From contig CM032127.1 in the NCBI GenBank assembly GCA_018894105.1, forward strand, positions 33,438,760-33,502,759: a stretch of 64,000 nt of DNA, in the 5' to 3' direction. This stretch comes from Jacaranda mimosifolia. Taxonomy: Eukaryota; Streptophyta; Magnoliopsida; Lamiales; Bignoniaceae. Both the position numbers and the translations under genes were made by a program. Below the pieces are notes generated by a model. The model had not been told where the DNA came from and did no database searches. It saw only the letters and a program-made list of their open reading frames with translations. Positions 1-9,739 of this stretch are shown here, piece by piece (the first letter of the stretch is position 1; every line of letters begins with the position of its first letter).

Positions 1-149
1 ATACCTTAATACAATTCGAATATTATTCTATTCGATAGTCAATCTTAAATATTTTTAGATAGTCAAATTTGAATCATAGAACTCTAATGAAATATACAAT
101 CAACCAATATTTATCGAATTTGAAAAAGAGTCGGAAGAAATGGTTCCCT

Positions 150-206
150 TTATGAATCTGCACCCCCTGGGATCGATAAACCTTTTGGAATTTATTAACC
201 AAAGAG
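150..206 (-). pseudogene. rpoC2: plastid rpoC2 fragment
   Basis: The reverse strand encodes a short stretch ([17 protein letters not shown]) that resembles a conserved segment of plastid RNA polymerase beta-double-prime. It is about 19 codons long and joins unassigned plastid-like sequence on both sides. Identity rests on this one segment. Confidence 0.45.
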
Positions 207-642
207 ATACGACTTTGTCCCCCTTGTTTTGCCCTTCCCCTAAGGGGTTTTTGTGTAACCACTTCCACTTGACACCTATCGTAATGATAAACGGCTCGTC
301 TCGCCGTGACCTTCTCTTGAATTCTCAAAACTTCTATCGCTCCATCCCCGCAGGGGCAGAGAGCCCGTCGCTGTCATATCAAATGATTTCGAAAGAAAGA
401 AATTTCGAGAACTCCAACAATTTCTTTGTTTTCAATGCCTCATAATTTCCAGGAATTAGTCACTTCAACAGCCCAATGGCTGCTCGCGTGATTTGGAATA
501 GAGTAATTCATATCATCAGGCTGTGTTTTCTCATATGAATCTTTTGTCTCCAGCTATTGGAGATCCCATTTCCATAAAAATTGGAGGTTTGGCTCTGTTA
601 ACTAGTAATTAATTACCCCCTTTTTGGGGTGTGTTAGGAAAG
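207..642. other. Unassigned plastid-like pieces
   Basis: No gene was recognised with confidence here. The piece at about 475-524 matches, in reverse complement, the end of a segment that recurs at about 7,650-7,777 and 11,975-12,108. The piece at 545-606 has a short open plus-strand frame (SPAIGDPISIKIGGLALL), which looks like coding remains. Confidence 0.4.
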
Positions 643-712
643 GGAGTCACTAGCCCCGCCTTTGGCATCCCCCTCCTTGCGGTTAAGGTAACGACTTCGG
701 GCATGGCCAGCT
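643..712 (-). pseudogene. rrn16: plastid 16S rRNA 3' end fragment
   Basis: The reverse complement reads the 3' terminal region of chloroplast 16S rRNA, including the GGCCATGCCCGAAGTCGTTA block and the following CCGCAAGGAGG. The same region occurs again on the plus strand at 9,740-9,867. It is a fragment with no function. Confidence 0.85.
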
Positions 713-786
713 TCGAAACTGGATCTTGTGGAATCATATTGAATATTTGACGATACATTCCGTACCTTTGTAAAAAATCGATCCTT
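713..786 (-). pseudogene. ycf2: plastid ycf2 fragment
   Basis: The reverse strand encodes [20 protein letters not shown], a segment of the large plastid Ycf2 protein. It joins 16S rRNA on one side and psaA on the other. The adjoining stretch of the same gene occurs at 9,998-10,130 on the other strand. Confidence 0.8.
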
Positions 787-908
787 GCACCAGGAGCCGT
801 TGCACCGGGTGCTAAAGCGTGGGTGTTTTGTATCCATTGAGCAAAAACAGGTTGTAATTGTATAGCGGTAACTGAAAACATATCTTGAGGACGCCCTAAG
901 GAGCTCAT
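787..908 (-). pseudogene. psaA: plastid psaA fragment
   Basis: The reverse strand encodes about 38 codons of the photosystem I P700 apoprotein A1, with [10 protein letters not shown] and [20 protein letters not shown] visible. The frame then runs straight into ycf2 sequence, giving a chimeric open frame of no biological meaning. Confidence 0.88.
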
Positions 909-989
909 CGAAGGAATAGGACAAAGGCCCTATAGAAATTTTTTAAATTTAAAACGGATTAGTCGACCCGGTCTACGAATCTATTCTAA

Positions 990-1145
<156 letters not shown>

Positions 1146-1177
1146 TAATATTACCAAAAATATTGTTAAAATACTTT

Positions 1178-1347
1178 GCATGACTGACGTCAGCTCGTGC
1201 CGTAAGGTGTTGCGTTAAGTCCTGCAACGAGCACAACCCTCGTGTTTAGTTGCCATCGTTGAATTTGGAACCCTGAACAGACTGCCGGTGATAAGACGAA
1301 GGAAAGTGAGGATGACGTCAAGTCATCATGCCCCTTATGCCCTGGGC
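1178..1347 (+). pseudogene. rrn16: plastid 16S rRNA fragment (helix 34-38 region)
   Basis: About 170 bases of chloroplast 16S rRNA, with the GTCAGCTCGTGCCGTAAGG, AACCCTCGTGTTTAGTTGCC and ACGTCAAGTCATCATGCCCC blocks. Several bases differ from the expected rRNA, mostly C-to-T or G-to-A, as in decaying nuclear copies. Confidence 0.92.
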
Positions 1348-1563
1348 CTCTTCCCCAGGGATCTCACATGAGGGACCCCCTTTCGAGGCTCCAAGATAAA
1401 GAGAAAATTCTTTTCTTATGAATTTTTTTTTAATATTAATAAAAGGGGGGATTCATGTTTGCAAAAATGACTCTCTTCTATTTCTGCTATTTCGAATCGA
1501 TTAAATCAATGAATTAGAACGAATCAACTGATTGATAGGTCTCGATTTTTTCGACTAGGGTTC
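1348..1563. other. Unassigned plastid-like sequence
   Basis: AT-rich sequence with a poly-G/poly-T tract near 1,430-1,460. No gene was recognised. Confidence 0.3.
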
Positions 1564-1629
1564 GCTATAGCCTGTTTCCAATACTCAGCAGCCTGATCAA
1601 ACCAAGCCTCCGCAATTTCAGAATCTCCA
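1564..1629 (-). pseudogene. ycf3: plastid ycf3 fragment (C-terminal exon)
   Basis: The reverse strand encodes [20 protein letters not shown], a TPR segment of the photosystem I assembly factor Ycf3. Another piece of ycf3 lies at 12,734-12,828. Confidence 0.85.
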
Positions 1630-1698
1630 CCACTTTTTTGACTCTTGCTCTTTCAAGATGATTCCCAAAAATCAAATAAAAAAAGAAAAAACAAATTG

Positions 1699-1747
1699 AA
1701 GTAAGTCGTTATGATTCAACTAGAGGACGTATAATTTATCGACTCCC
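1699..1747 (+). pseudogene. infA: plastid infA fragment
   Basis: The plus strand encodes EVSRYDSTRGRIIYRL, the C-terminal part of plastid translation initiation factor 1. It is only about 16 codons and diverges at both ends. Confidence 0.6.
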
Positions 1748-2141
1748 ATGGTATTTACATGAGGTTCCTCTTTAAGAAAGTCCCCGAGAGGGCTTAGTTG
1801 ATCTATCATTTATGTTTCATTGTTCGTTTTCTTTTCGTTTGTTTCGAGAAATCTATCGATCAATTCTGATTTTTTCTTTTTCTCTTAATTCTTTTCCGAT
1901 CGAGATGTATAGATCATGTTCATGGATTAATGAAAATGTACAAAAGCTCTATTTGCCTCTGCCTATTTCCAATAGGGGCAGTTGACAATTGAATCCGATT
2001 TTGACCATTATTTTCATATCCGTAATAATGTGACAAGAAGACCCGGCTCTAAGTTGTTCAAGAATAGTGGTGTTGAGTCTCTCGATATGAATCATTTGAA
2101 AAATAAGCGCATTCGTTCTGTAGCAGATCTTTTACATTATT
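1748..2141. other. Unassigned plastid-like intergenic sequence
   Basis: No gene was recognised. The stretch at about 1,970-2,050 (GGGGCAGTTGACAATTGAAT onward) recurs with small changes at about 11,176-11,256, so it is a duplicated piece of the mosaic. Confidence 0.4.
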
Positions 2142-2281
2142 ATGAGAATTAATCCTACTACTTCTGGTTCTGGGGTTTCCACGCTTGAAAAAAAAAACCT
2201 GGGGCGTATCGTCCAAATCATCGGTCCGGTACTAGATGTAGCCTTTCCGCCAGGCAAGATGCCTAATATTTATAATGCTCT
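2142..2281 (+). pseudogene. atpB: plastid atpB 5' end fragment
   Basis: The start of the CF1 ATP synthase beta subunit gene, from its ATG through [16 protein letters not shown] to [20 protein letters not shown] (47 codons). It then fuses to reversed ycf2 sequence. Its last 54 bases form the start of the tandem unit described below. Confidence 0.92.
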
Positions 2282-2433
2282 TCCAGAGCAACTAGAAAGA
2301 GATTCTTTAACCAGAAAGAATTCAGTGCAGATGTAGGATACCTATCTAGAAGTTTTCGCAACTCAATTATAGATGATGTAATCATCAAAGATTTGACCTT
2401 TTCGAACTCTGTCTGTAACTCACTAGAGGCCCG
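2282..2433 (-). pseudogene. ycf2: plastid ycf2 fragment, first of three copies
   Basis: The reverse strand encodes [16 protein letters not shown] and [14 protein letters not shown], a well-conserved part of Ycf2. Equivalent copies lie at about 2,656-2,806 and 3,029-3,181 in the tandem units. Confidence 0.85.
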
Positions 2434-2601
2434 GGGCCAAAAGATGGTTATCGGTTCAAGAACGTAAGGTGCCCCTGCTTTTTCAGGGTAAGAAGGGGTA
2501 GAGAAAATGCCTTGAGCCAATGTTCGAGCACCAGGCGCTACGGCACTGAAGTAACCCACGCCATACTCCTAGGAAAAGCTCGAACGACCTTTAAACAAAA
2601 G
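2434..2601 (+). pseudogene. rrn23: plastid 23S rRNA fragment, first of three copies
   Basis: Carries AAGATGGTTATCGGTTCAAG, GCCAATGTTCGAGCACCAGG and AAAAGGGTAC blocks of chloroplast 23S rRNA. Repeated at about 2,807-2,974 and 3,182-3,348. Confidence 0.88.
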
Positions 2602-3348
2602 GGTACTAGATGTAGCCTTTTCGCCGGGCAAGATGCCTAATATTTATAACGCTCTTCCAGAACAACTAGAAAGAGATTCTTTAACCAGAAAGAATTCGGT
2701 GTAGATGTAGGATACCTATCCAGAAGTTTTCACAACTCAATCATAGATGATGGAATCATCAAAGATTTGACCTTTTCGAACTCTGTCTGTAACTCACTAG
2801 AGGCCCGAGGCCGAAAGATGGTATCGGTTCAAGAACGTAAGGTACCCCTGCTTTTTTAGGGTAAGAAGGGGTAGAGAAAATGCCTCGAGCCAATGTTCGA
2901 GCACCAGGCGCTATGGCGCTGAAGTAACCCACGCCATACACCTAGGAAAATCTTGAATGACCTTTAAACAAAAGGGTACTAGATGTAGCCTTTCCGCCAG
3001 GCAAGATGCCTAATATTTATAACGCTCTTCCAGAGCAACTAGAAAGAGATTCTTTAACCAGAAAGAATTCGGTGCAGATATAGGATACATATCCAGAAGT
3101 TTTCGCAACTCAATCATAGATGATGGAATCATCAAAGATTTGACCTTTTCGAACTCTGTCTGTAACTCACTAGAGGCTCGGGGCCGAAAGATGGTTATTG
3201 GTTCAAGAACATAAGGTGCCTCTACTTTTTCAGGGTAAGAAGGGGTAGAGAAAATGCCTCGAGCCAATGTTCGAGCACCAGGCGCTATGGCGCTGAAGTA
3301 ACCCACGCCATACTCCCAGGAAAAGCTCGAATGACCTTTAAACAAAAG

Positions 3349-3391
3349 GGTACCTGTACCCAAAACCGACACAGGTGGGTAGGTAGAGAAT
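3349..3391 (+). pseudogene. rrn23: plastid 23S rRNA fragment after the tandem array
   Basis: Continues the 23S sequence of the third unit (CTGTACCCAAAACCGACACA then GGTGGGTAGGTAGAG). It breaks off at an abrupt junction. The following 23S bases appear 825 bp further on at 4,217. Confidence 0.85.
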
Positions 3392-3826
<435 letters not shown>

Positions 3827-3828
<2 letters not shown>

Positions 3829-3940
3829 CCCGACCCCGTACATCTGTAACCGTGACAATGGTATTATTGAAACTTGCTTGAACATGAATAACTCCCTTTG
3901 GTATTCTACGTGCAGTCTTAGCGGCATGAAATTCTTTGGC
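3827..3940 (-). pseudogene. rps11: plastid rps11 fragment
   Basis: The reverse strand encodes [20 protein letters not shown] followed by VTDVRGRVV, a signature of ribosomal protein S11. It fuses directly to petB with no gap. Confidence 0.85.
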
Positions 3941-3965
3941 GTTGAATCAGGATATTCAAGAAGAA

Positions 3966-4075
3966 CAGGTTGTTCCGGCTCGATACCGTCAAGAATTCCT
4001 GACTATTGCATGGGAACGGGTTCATCTTCGAAGTATTTTCCCCTTCCAATATTTTTCTATTGGAGCTTCCCTCAT
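3966..4075 (+). pseudogene. rpoB: plastid rpoB fragment
   Basis: The plus strand encodes [20 protein letters not shown] and [11 protein letters not shown], matching my recollection of plastid RNA polymerase beta. The frame is open for about 36 codons. Confidence 0.6.
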
Positions 4076-4077
4076 TA

Positions 4078-4162
4078 TGGATACAAATTATGCCTTCAAA
4101 TGAAAGACAATTCCGAATCCGCTTTGTCTACGAACAAGGAAGCTATAAGTAATGCAAATCTC
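4078..4162 (+). pseudogene. rrn16 promoter/leader fragment
   Basis: Matches the stretch just upstream of chloroplast 16S rRNA (ATGAAAGACAATTCCGAATC, CTACGAACAAGGAAGCTATA, AGTAATGC). The 16S gene that should follow is absent here. Confidence 0.8.
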
Positions 4163-4216
4163 CTCCTTCTTGATTAAAAGAAATTCCTAGAGATCCAACA
4201 AACAAAGTAAATAGGA

Positions 4217-4298
4217 CAAGTGGGTAGGTAGAGAATACCTAGGGGCGCGAGACAACTCTCTCTAAGGAACTCGGCAAAATAGCCCCATAACTTCGGGC
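4217..4298 (+). pseudogene. rrn23: plastid 23S rRNA fragment
   Basis: GTGGGTAGGTAGAGAATACC then GAGACAACTCTCTCTAAGG. It overlaps and continues the 23S piece that stops at 3,391, so one ancestral stretch is split by about 825 bp of foreign pieces or was captured twice. Confidence 0.88.
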
Positions 4299-4395
4299 GA
4301 TCTAAGAACAAGGAAATACTATTTTAATTGTCTCGATAGTCTCAATAACTGGATCAGACAAAAGAATCCAAATAGAATTTTAAATGAGAATTCTT

Positions 4396-4477
4396 TTGAA
4401 TTCATTGGATCCTTTTCCGCGCTCGAGAATCCCCTCCCTTCTTCCACTCTGTCCCGAAGAGTAACTAGGACAAATTT
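4396..4477. repeat. Duplicated plastid-like piece, copy 1
   Basis: About 75 bp (GAATTCATTGGATCCTTTTC through GTCCCGAAGAGTAACTAGGA) recurs almost unchanged at 5,197-5,272. The source gene was not recognised. In the two copies the flanks differ after ACTAGGAC. Confidence 0.75.
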
Positions 4478-4545
4478 AGTAGCATCTAGGGTTCCTCAAA
4501 CAATGTGATATCTTACACCGGGTAAATCCTTAACCCTTCCCCTCA
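4478..4545 (-). pseudogene. rps12: plastid rps12 fragment
   Basis: The reverse strand encodes VKDLPGVRYHIV, then a TGA stop where the protein normally has Arg, then GTLDA. The stop fits a C-to-T transition. Confidence 0.85.
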
Positions 4546-4588
4546 TCAGTAAAATGGGTCCTATAGAGAGTCCATCTATTCCTAATCC
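4546..4588 (-). pseudogene. ndhD: plastid ndhD fragment
   Basis: The reverse strand encodes LGIDGLSIGPILL, a conserved NdhD segment, sandwiched in frame-free fashion between rps12 and rpl2 pieces. Confidence 0.65.
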
Positions 4589-4589
4589 G

Positions 4590-4705
4590 ATTCTACCATA
4601 TATGTCTTTTTCATTCCATCAAAAATTAATTTTACGGTATAGACGCTTATGACCTCCCCCTCTATACCTTGCGGCAATGATTCCTCTGGCATTACGACCC
4701 TTAAC
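4590..4705 (-). pseudogene. rpl2: plastid rpl2 fragment (5' exon)
   Basis: The reverse strand encodes [20 protein letters not shown] then YRKINF and, after two stops, NEKDIYGRI of ribosomal protein L2. The 3' end of the same gene is at 11,501-11,592. Confidence 0.85.
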
Positions 4706-5196
<491 letters not shown>

Positions 5197-5272
5197 GAAT
5201 TCATTGGATCATTTTCCGCGCTCGAGAATCCCCTCCCTTCTTCCACTCTGTCCCGAAGAGTAACTAGGACCA
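5197..5272. repeat. Duplicated plastid-like piece, copy 2
   Basis: Near-identical to 4,396-4,470. The sequence that follows differs from copy 1. Confidence 0.75.
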
Positions 5273-5512
5273 AAAAACTGCCAAATAAAATGCGTCCCAG
5301 GCCGAAATATCACAAGTACCTTCTCGGCCCAGGCCATCACACGAAAAACTATAACCAAAATCCTTTTTATCTGGCATTAACTTGGAACTGCATGCATCTA
5401 ATGCACCTGTCAGGAGTCCATTGATGAGAAGGGGCTGGGTTTTGTGCTTGTGGAAATTATCGAGTAATCAGAGATGAAAAAGAAGACCCAAAATTTTGTG
5501 AACAATACGGAG
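5273..5512. other. Unassigned sequence in the mosaic
   Basis: No gene was recognised. AGGAGTCCATTGATGA at about 5,410 recurs at about 13,306. Confidence 0.3.
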
Positions 5513-5586
5513 AAGCTGGAGTACGGTAGGGGCAGAGGGAATTTTCGATGGAACGGTGAAATGTGTAGAGATCAGAAAGAACACCT
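5513..5586 (+). pseudogene. rrn16: plastid 16S rRNA fragment, copy 1 of a repeated region
   Basis: AGCTGGAGTACGGTAGGGGC through GAAAGAACACC, the 690-region of 16S rRNA. The same region is present at 6,678-6,788 with a different set of transitions, so the two were captured separately or diverged long ago. Confidence 0.88.
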
Positions 5587-5799
5587 AAAATAAGAAATTG
5601 TTTGTTTGGAAATTTCCCGAAAATGATCTAATTAATCAAGATACACAATGAGGATCGTATCCATATAATTTTGCACTTCTCGACAAATATAATCTGTTTT
5701 GTTATTCTAAGCGGTTATTCTAGGACCCGAGACACTGGAAGAATCTTTTCCATTCTTCGGTTAAACTGATTGCAAAAGAGGAGAAATCGGCCACATTAA

Positions 5800-5895
5800 A
5801 ATTACCTAGCCGAATGAAACCAAAGTTTCATGTTCGGTTTTGAATTAGAGACGTTCAAAGCGCTGAATTGATGTCGACTATAACCCCTAGCCTTC
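5800..5895 (+). pseudogene. trnG-UCC intron end and 3' exon start
   Basis: CCGAATGAAACCAAAGTTTC / ATGTTCGGTTTTGAATTAGA resembles domain V-VI of a plastid group II intron. It is followed by ATAACCCCTAGCCTTC, which I recall from the trnG-UCC 3' exon. The tRNA is cut off. The stretch 5,587-5,799 is unassigned. Confidence 0.45.
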
Positions 5896-6052
5896 CTGTA
5901 ACGGTCGGACGATAGTAAAAAGTCATAGCAAAGCCCGTTGCTACTTGTACTAAAAAACAAGTTAGCGTAATTCCCCCTAAATAATAAAATATATTGACAT
6001 GGGGAGGAACATATTTACTAGTTATATCATCCGCAATTGCCTGAATCTCGAG
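5896..6052 (-). pseudogene. petB: plastid petB fragment (N-terminal part)
   Basis: The reverse strand encodes [20 protein letters not shown] and [18 protein letters not shown] of cytochrome b6, over 50 codons without a stop. It runs directly into ycf2. Confidence 0.92.
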
Positions 6053-6125
6053 ACAATCAATATTCGATTGATTGGTCTGAGGTTATCGACAAAAAAGATT
6101 TGTCTAAGCCACTTCGTTTCCTTGA
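6053..6125 (+). pseudogene. ycf2: plastid ycf2 fragment
   Basis: [20 protein letters not shown] then RF of Ycf2. The downstream part of the same region ([10 protein letters not shown]) appears at 9,020. Confidence 0.82.
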
Positions 6126-6194
6126 AAAGTCTGTTTTAAATTGTCAAGTTGCAAATAGTTATTTACCAAGATCTAATTATGAAAAAATGGGATC

Positions 6195-6325
6195 ACTTCT
6201 TATGGACTCATTGAGAATGATTCGGATCTAGTTCATGGCCTATTAGAAGTAGAAGGTGCTCTGGTGGGATCTTCACGGATAGAAAAAGATTGCAGTCTAT
6301 TCGATAATGATCGAATCCATATTAT
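6195..6325 (+). pseudogene. ycf2: plastid ycf2 fragment (C-terminal region)
   Basis: [20 protein letters not shown] then KDCS and FDNDR, Ycf2 near its C-terminal third. The 70 bases before it (6,126-6,194) are open but unassigned. Confidence 0.82.
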
Positions 6326-6383
6326 GCAAGGAGACATTGCTTTTGCTAATTCGAATTGAAGGGTGATATCAAATCGGTCTATT
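6315..6383 (-). pseudogene. ycf2: plastid ycf2 fragment
   Basis: The reverse strand encodes [20 protein letters not shown], a Ycf2 ATPase-like region segment. It meets the previous ycf2 piece tail to tail, sharing a few bases at the joint. Confidence 0.82.
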
Positions 6384-6518
6384 TCCGGCATCATATCCAT
6401 AGTTAGCAGTTCCAGCTCCTCTGGATAATTCAAATTGAAGCAATTGGATGTCCAACTCGGGAGTTTGAAATTCTTAAACACAAAAGAAGAATTCTATTTT
6501 ATTTTTATTTGGAAGTCA

Positions 6519-6640
6519 CTCAATCAAACGGGTGATTTTCTCCCTGACTACGGATCCCATACTACCCCCCATAAACTGAAAATCCATAACCCCAATTGCT
6601 ACGGGAATACCATTTAGTTGACCTACGCCTGTTTGAACAA
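6519..6640 (-). pseudogene. accD: plastid accD fragment
   Basis: The reverse strand encodes [20 protein letters not shown] then [15 protein letters not shown] of the acetyl-CoA carboxylase beta subunit. The stretch 6,384-6,518 before it is unassigned. Confidence 0.92.
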
Positions 6641-6677
6641 CCACTATTCCATCTCCGTTATCCATTGAGCCTGCACC
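6637..6677 (-). pseudogene. psbB: plastid psbB fragment
   Basis: The reverse strand encodes [10 protein letters not shown] of the CP47 protein, joined directly to accD. Only about 12 codons long. Confidence 0.6.
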
Positions 6678-6788
6678 AAGCTAGAGTACGGTAGGGGCAG
6701 AGGGAATTTCTGGTGGAGCGGTGAAATGCATAGAGATCGGAAAGAACACCAATGGTGAAAGCACTCTGCTGGGCCGACACTGGGCTGA
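6678..6788 (+). pseudogene. rrn16: plastid 16S rRNA fragment, copy 2 of a repeated region
   Basis: Covers the same 16S region as 5,513-5,586 but extends further to AAAGCACTCTGCTGGGCCGA. The bases that differ between copies are nearly all transitions. Confidence 0.9.
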
Positions 6789-7016
6789 GGAAGAGTTATA
6801 GGGCGTAAAACAAAAAAATAGGCTGATGGGCCGGGGGCATACTATGTGTAATGATTCCATCATTCACGTCAGGTCCACTTACTTTTTCTTTTGTTGATTT
6901 TGAATCTTTCCAATGGATTTGATTGGTATAATGGAAAATAGGGATCTTTGGTGATTCAAGAGGCGGCTTATGATTATTCATAATAATGAAAATTGACCGA
7001 ACAAATGTTCCACTTT
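6789..7016. other. Unassigned; contains a duplicated piece
   Basis: About 70 bp at 6,940-7,008 (GGGATCTTTGGTGATTCAAG onward) recurs at 9,343-9,411. No gene was recognised. Confidence 0.45.
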
Positions 7017-7048
<32 letters not shown>

Positions 7049-7056
7049 ACAGTGGG
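7017..7056 (+). pseudogene. rrn16: plastid 16S rRNA fragment
   Basis: CTGAGACACGGCCCAGACTC, CTACGGGAGGCA and CAGTGGGG, the universal 16S region near helix 12. Confidence 0.9.
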
Positions 7057-7080
7057 GTCGATGAGATTGATATTCAAATA
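7057..7080 (-). pseudogene. ycf2: plastid ycf2 micro-fragment
   Basis: The reverse strand encodes LNINLID-like residues (NINLID visible) of Ycf2. Only about eight codons, so the call is tentative. Confidence 0.4.
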
Positions 7081-7145
7081 TTTATTCTTAGAACGTATTG
7101 ATTTGACCCCATAAGCGGGAGGTACTTCCCTCTTGGGCCGGTTAT

Positions 7146-7178
7146 GGGCGAGGAGGGATTCGAACCCCCGACATCAGT
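7146..7178 (-). pseudogene. trnR-ACG 3' end fragment
   Basis: The reverse complement reads GGGGGTTCGAATCCCTCCTC then GCCC, the T-arm and acceptor strand of plastid trnR-ACG. The 5' half is missing. Confidence 0.7.
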
Positions 7179-7335
7179 GATATTGATAATACACATAGAG
7201 TTAATGGCATTTCATAACTAATTGATTGAGCAGCAGCCCTTAATCCACCTAAAAAGCAATATTTATTATTTGATCCATATCCCGACATAAGAAGTCCAAT
7301 GCTTAGAATTAGGGATGTAGTCAATACTCCCAAAT
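7179..7335 (-). pseudogene. ndhA: plastid ndhA fragment
   Basis: The reverse strand encodes [20 protein letters not shown] then [20 protein letters not shown], a membrane core segment of NdhA. Over 40 codons remain open. Confidence 0.9.
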
Positions 7336-7447
7336 CAAAAGGGGAATTGATCTATGGTCGATTTTGGAGCAAATAAATACAAATTTAGATTTTTACCTCA
7401 TAAAAAAGATTTTTTTGTTTTGTGGAATTAACCATTTACTTTCTTTC
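7336..7447. other. Unassigned plastid-like sequence
   Basis: No gene was recognised. Confidence 0.3.
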
Positions 7448-7613
7448 CAGTTCTTTCAAAATTGGCTCTTTGTCTCTCTGTTAGAGGTGTTCCAGAAATG
7501 TCTGCGATCGAGTAAATAGTTCTACGAACAAATAGATCGTATCGACTTGGAAAATGGAAAGATTTGTACAAGTTATACGTTTCGTCACCATTTTGTGGAA
7601 AATCGTTTGGTAT
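7448..7613 (-). pseudogene. ycf2: plastid ycf2 fragment
   Basis: The reverse strand encodes [39 protein letters not shown] and NFERT of Ycf2, about 55 codons without a stop. This is the longest ycf2 piece in the mosaic. Confidence 0.92.
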
Positions 7614-7645
7614 GTTTTTTGGCCGCATTAGTCAAATAAAAAAAT

Positions 7646-7777
7646 GGGAGGCGCTCAACGGACCTTTTGAATCTCATAAAACCTTTTTGTAGCTTTGGAT
7701 TGATGCAAAAAAGATCTTTTTGTACAACCTGATGATATGAATTACTCTATTCCAAATCACACGAGCAGCCATTGCTA
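7646..7777. repeat. Duplicated plastid-like piece (copy 1)
   Basis: About 130 bp (GGCGCTCAACGGACCTTTTG to CGAGCAGCCATTG) recurs at 11,975-12,108 with few changes, and partly in reverse at 475-524. I did not recognise its source gene. Confidence 0.8.
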
Positions 7778-8112
7778 AGCAACATCACGGTATATATATA
7801 TTTAAATAAATTCTAATAATTTAGTTGTTAATTTAGATATTTAATTTAGGTTTCTTTATATTAGTTTTAGAAGGACCTATTTGTAAAAAATTTTCTTTAT
7901 TTCTTTTGTCGTTATTTCTGAAATTTTCTAATCTAGAGACAAAATAAATATGATAAAGCCAATATTATAAAGACAATAAAAAACCCATATTGTCTTCAAT
8001 TTTTGGAAACTTATAAAGTTCTTCTGCCAAGATGCGAACGAGGATTCACAATTTTTTCTTTTGGAAAACCTTCAGACCACATGCTTAGAATCAACTAAAT
8101 TATCAACAGTCT
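7778..8112. other. AT-rich unassigned sequence
   Basis: Very AT-rich spacer-like DNA. No gene was recognised. Confidence 0.3.
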
Positions 8113-8222
8113 GCCCTATTCGGGAATCTCTGGATCTATGCTTATTTTCAACTCCCCGAAGCATTTCGTCGATTACTACGCCCTTCCTCGTCTTTGGGTG
8201 CCTAGGTATCCACCGGTCTTGA
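8113..8222 (-). pseudogene. rrn23: plastid 23S rRNA 5' region fragment
   Basis: The reverse complement reads CGGTGGATACCTAGGCACCC, GACGAAATGCTTCGGGGAGT and TGAAAATAAGCATAGATCC, near the 5' end of 23S rRNA. Confidence 0.9.
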
Positions 8223-8530
8223 AACAATTCATTTTACCCTAGCCTTGCTAGGCAAATCTCATGAATCATTCATTAGAATCGACATTCTCTATCATTCTCT
8301 ATATAAATCTACTAAAATAAATCTAGTAAGCGGGATAAAAGAAGGAAAATGCCATTTTTTCGAATAAGCAATTCAAATCATTTTATCGAGATGTAAGTAC
8401 AATACTACTAAAAAAATACTACTAATTTAAAAGAAAATAAAGGAGCAATAACCCTCTTGATAGAACAAGAAAGAGTTTACATCACACTAGATAGATATCA
8501 TATTCATGGAATAGGATGCACTTTCAAGAT
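8223..8530. other. AT-rich unassigned sequence
   Basis: No gene was recognised. Confidence 0.3.
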
Positions 8531-8598
8531 GCCTTGGTGGTGAAATGGTAGACACGCGAGACTCAAAATCTCGTGCTAAAGAGCGTGGAGGTTCGACT
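8531..8598 (+). pseudogene. trnL-CAA, truncated at the 3' end
   Basis: GCCTTGGTGGTGAAATGGTA, the CAA anticodon in ACTCAAAATCTCG, and the variable arm are all present. The T-arm breaks off after GGTTCGA and unrelated sequence follows, so no functional tRNA can form. Confidence 0.85.
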
Positions 8599-8833
8599 GA
8601 GGAACAACGGGAGATTAGATCTCATAGAGTTCAATTCCCGTTCTCAACCCATGACCAATATGAACTCGAACCCTCCTTCGTAACTCCCGGAAGACATAGA
8701 TTTGGATATTTCCCTTCAACTAATCATGTTCCCGAAATGACTTGGACCAATAGGGAAATCCCAATTCATTGGGCCTTTCGATACAATCAAATAGAAAGCC
8801 CCAAGGGCGCCATATTCTAGGAGCCCAAACTAT
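8599..8833. other. Unassigned plastid-like sequence
   Basis: Contains GCCCCAAGGGCGCCATATTC and ACTCCCGGAAGACATAG blocks that look like plastid inverted-repeat DNA. An open plus-strand frame spans it but fuses several pieces. Confidence 0.4.
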
Positions 8834-9110
<277 letters not shown>

Positions 9111-9739
9111 AGGCGTGTGAGCTGAAAGTCTTATCTAAAATAGTGTAAAAAGAAGTGCTTCAAATCATTGCTATTTGACTCGAACCTATTCTAAAAAAGT
9201 TGAGGTATTTTGAATTGTTTGTTGACACGGACAAAGTCAGGGAAAACCCTTTTGATAGAGCACGACCCGGGCTGTCCTGAATAGAACCGACAATAAAAAA
9301 GAATTCAGATATTATAGCTATCTGCATACGTGTTTAATAAATGGGATCTTTGGTGATTCAAGAGGCGACTTATGATTATTCATAATAATGAAAATTGACC
9401 AAACAAATGTTTAGAATTATTTCTTTTTACTTATTCTTTCTGCTAAATACTCTCACTTATCAGATTCCATTGTGAAAGACACCATTTTTTCTGAAGAATT
9501 CGCCATGATTCGGATCCAATCACAATCCTATAATAAGAACAAGAGATCTTTCTCAATCAATCCCCTTGCCCCTCATTTTTCAAGAATCAGAAAGGTCCCC
9601 AAAACCACACCTGTAACCCAAGTCAATTCGCGAGGTCACCACTTTGTGGAAAATCGTTAGGTATGAATATGTTAGAAACCTGTGACTCGATTGGTGAAAT
9701 AGTATCTCTCCCCCCAAAATCATGTTTTTTTTTACTGAC
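9111..9739. other. Unassigned plastid-like pieces
   Basis: Contains the second copy of the 70-bp repeat (9,343-9,411). It also has a 60-bp piece at about 9,500-9,560 (GATTCGGATCCAATCACAAT onward) that recurs at 11,726-11,785. No gene was recognised. Confidence 0.45.

Larger units (their letters stand above)
2228..3348 (+). repeat. Three tandem copies of a 374-bp atpB/ycf2/23S chimera
   Basis: Units start at 2,228, 2,602 and 2,975 (374, 373 and 374 bp). Each contains, in order, 54 bp of atpB, about 150 bp of ycf2 in reverse, and about 170 bp of 23S rRNA. The copies differ by only a few bases. Each junction and the exit point share GGTAC. The 23S sequence continues naturally after the third unit. 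The array must have formed after the three plastid pieces had already been joined. Confidence 0.93.

Noticed and set aside
609..908. Open frame of 99 codons (minus)
   Set aside because: A chance fusion of psaA, ycf2 and 16S pieces, not a gene.
2228..3348. Centromeric-type satellite
   Set aside because: Only three units, made of plastid DNA, with no related units elsewhere in the window.
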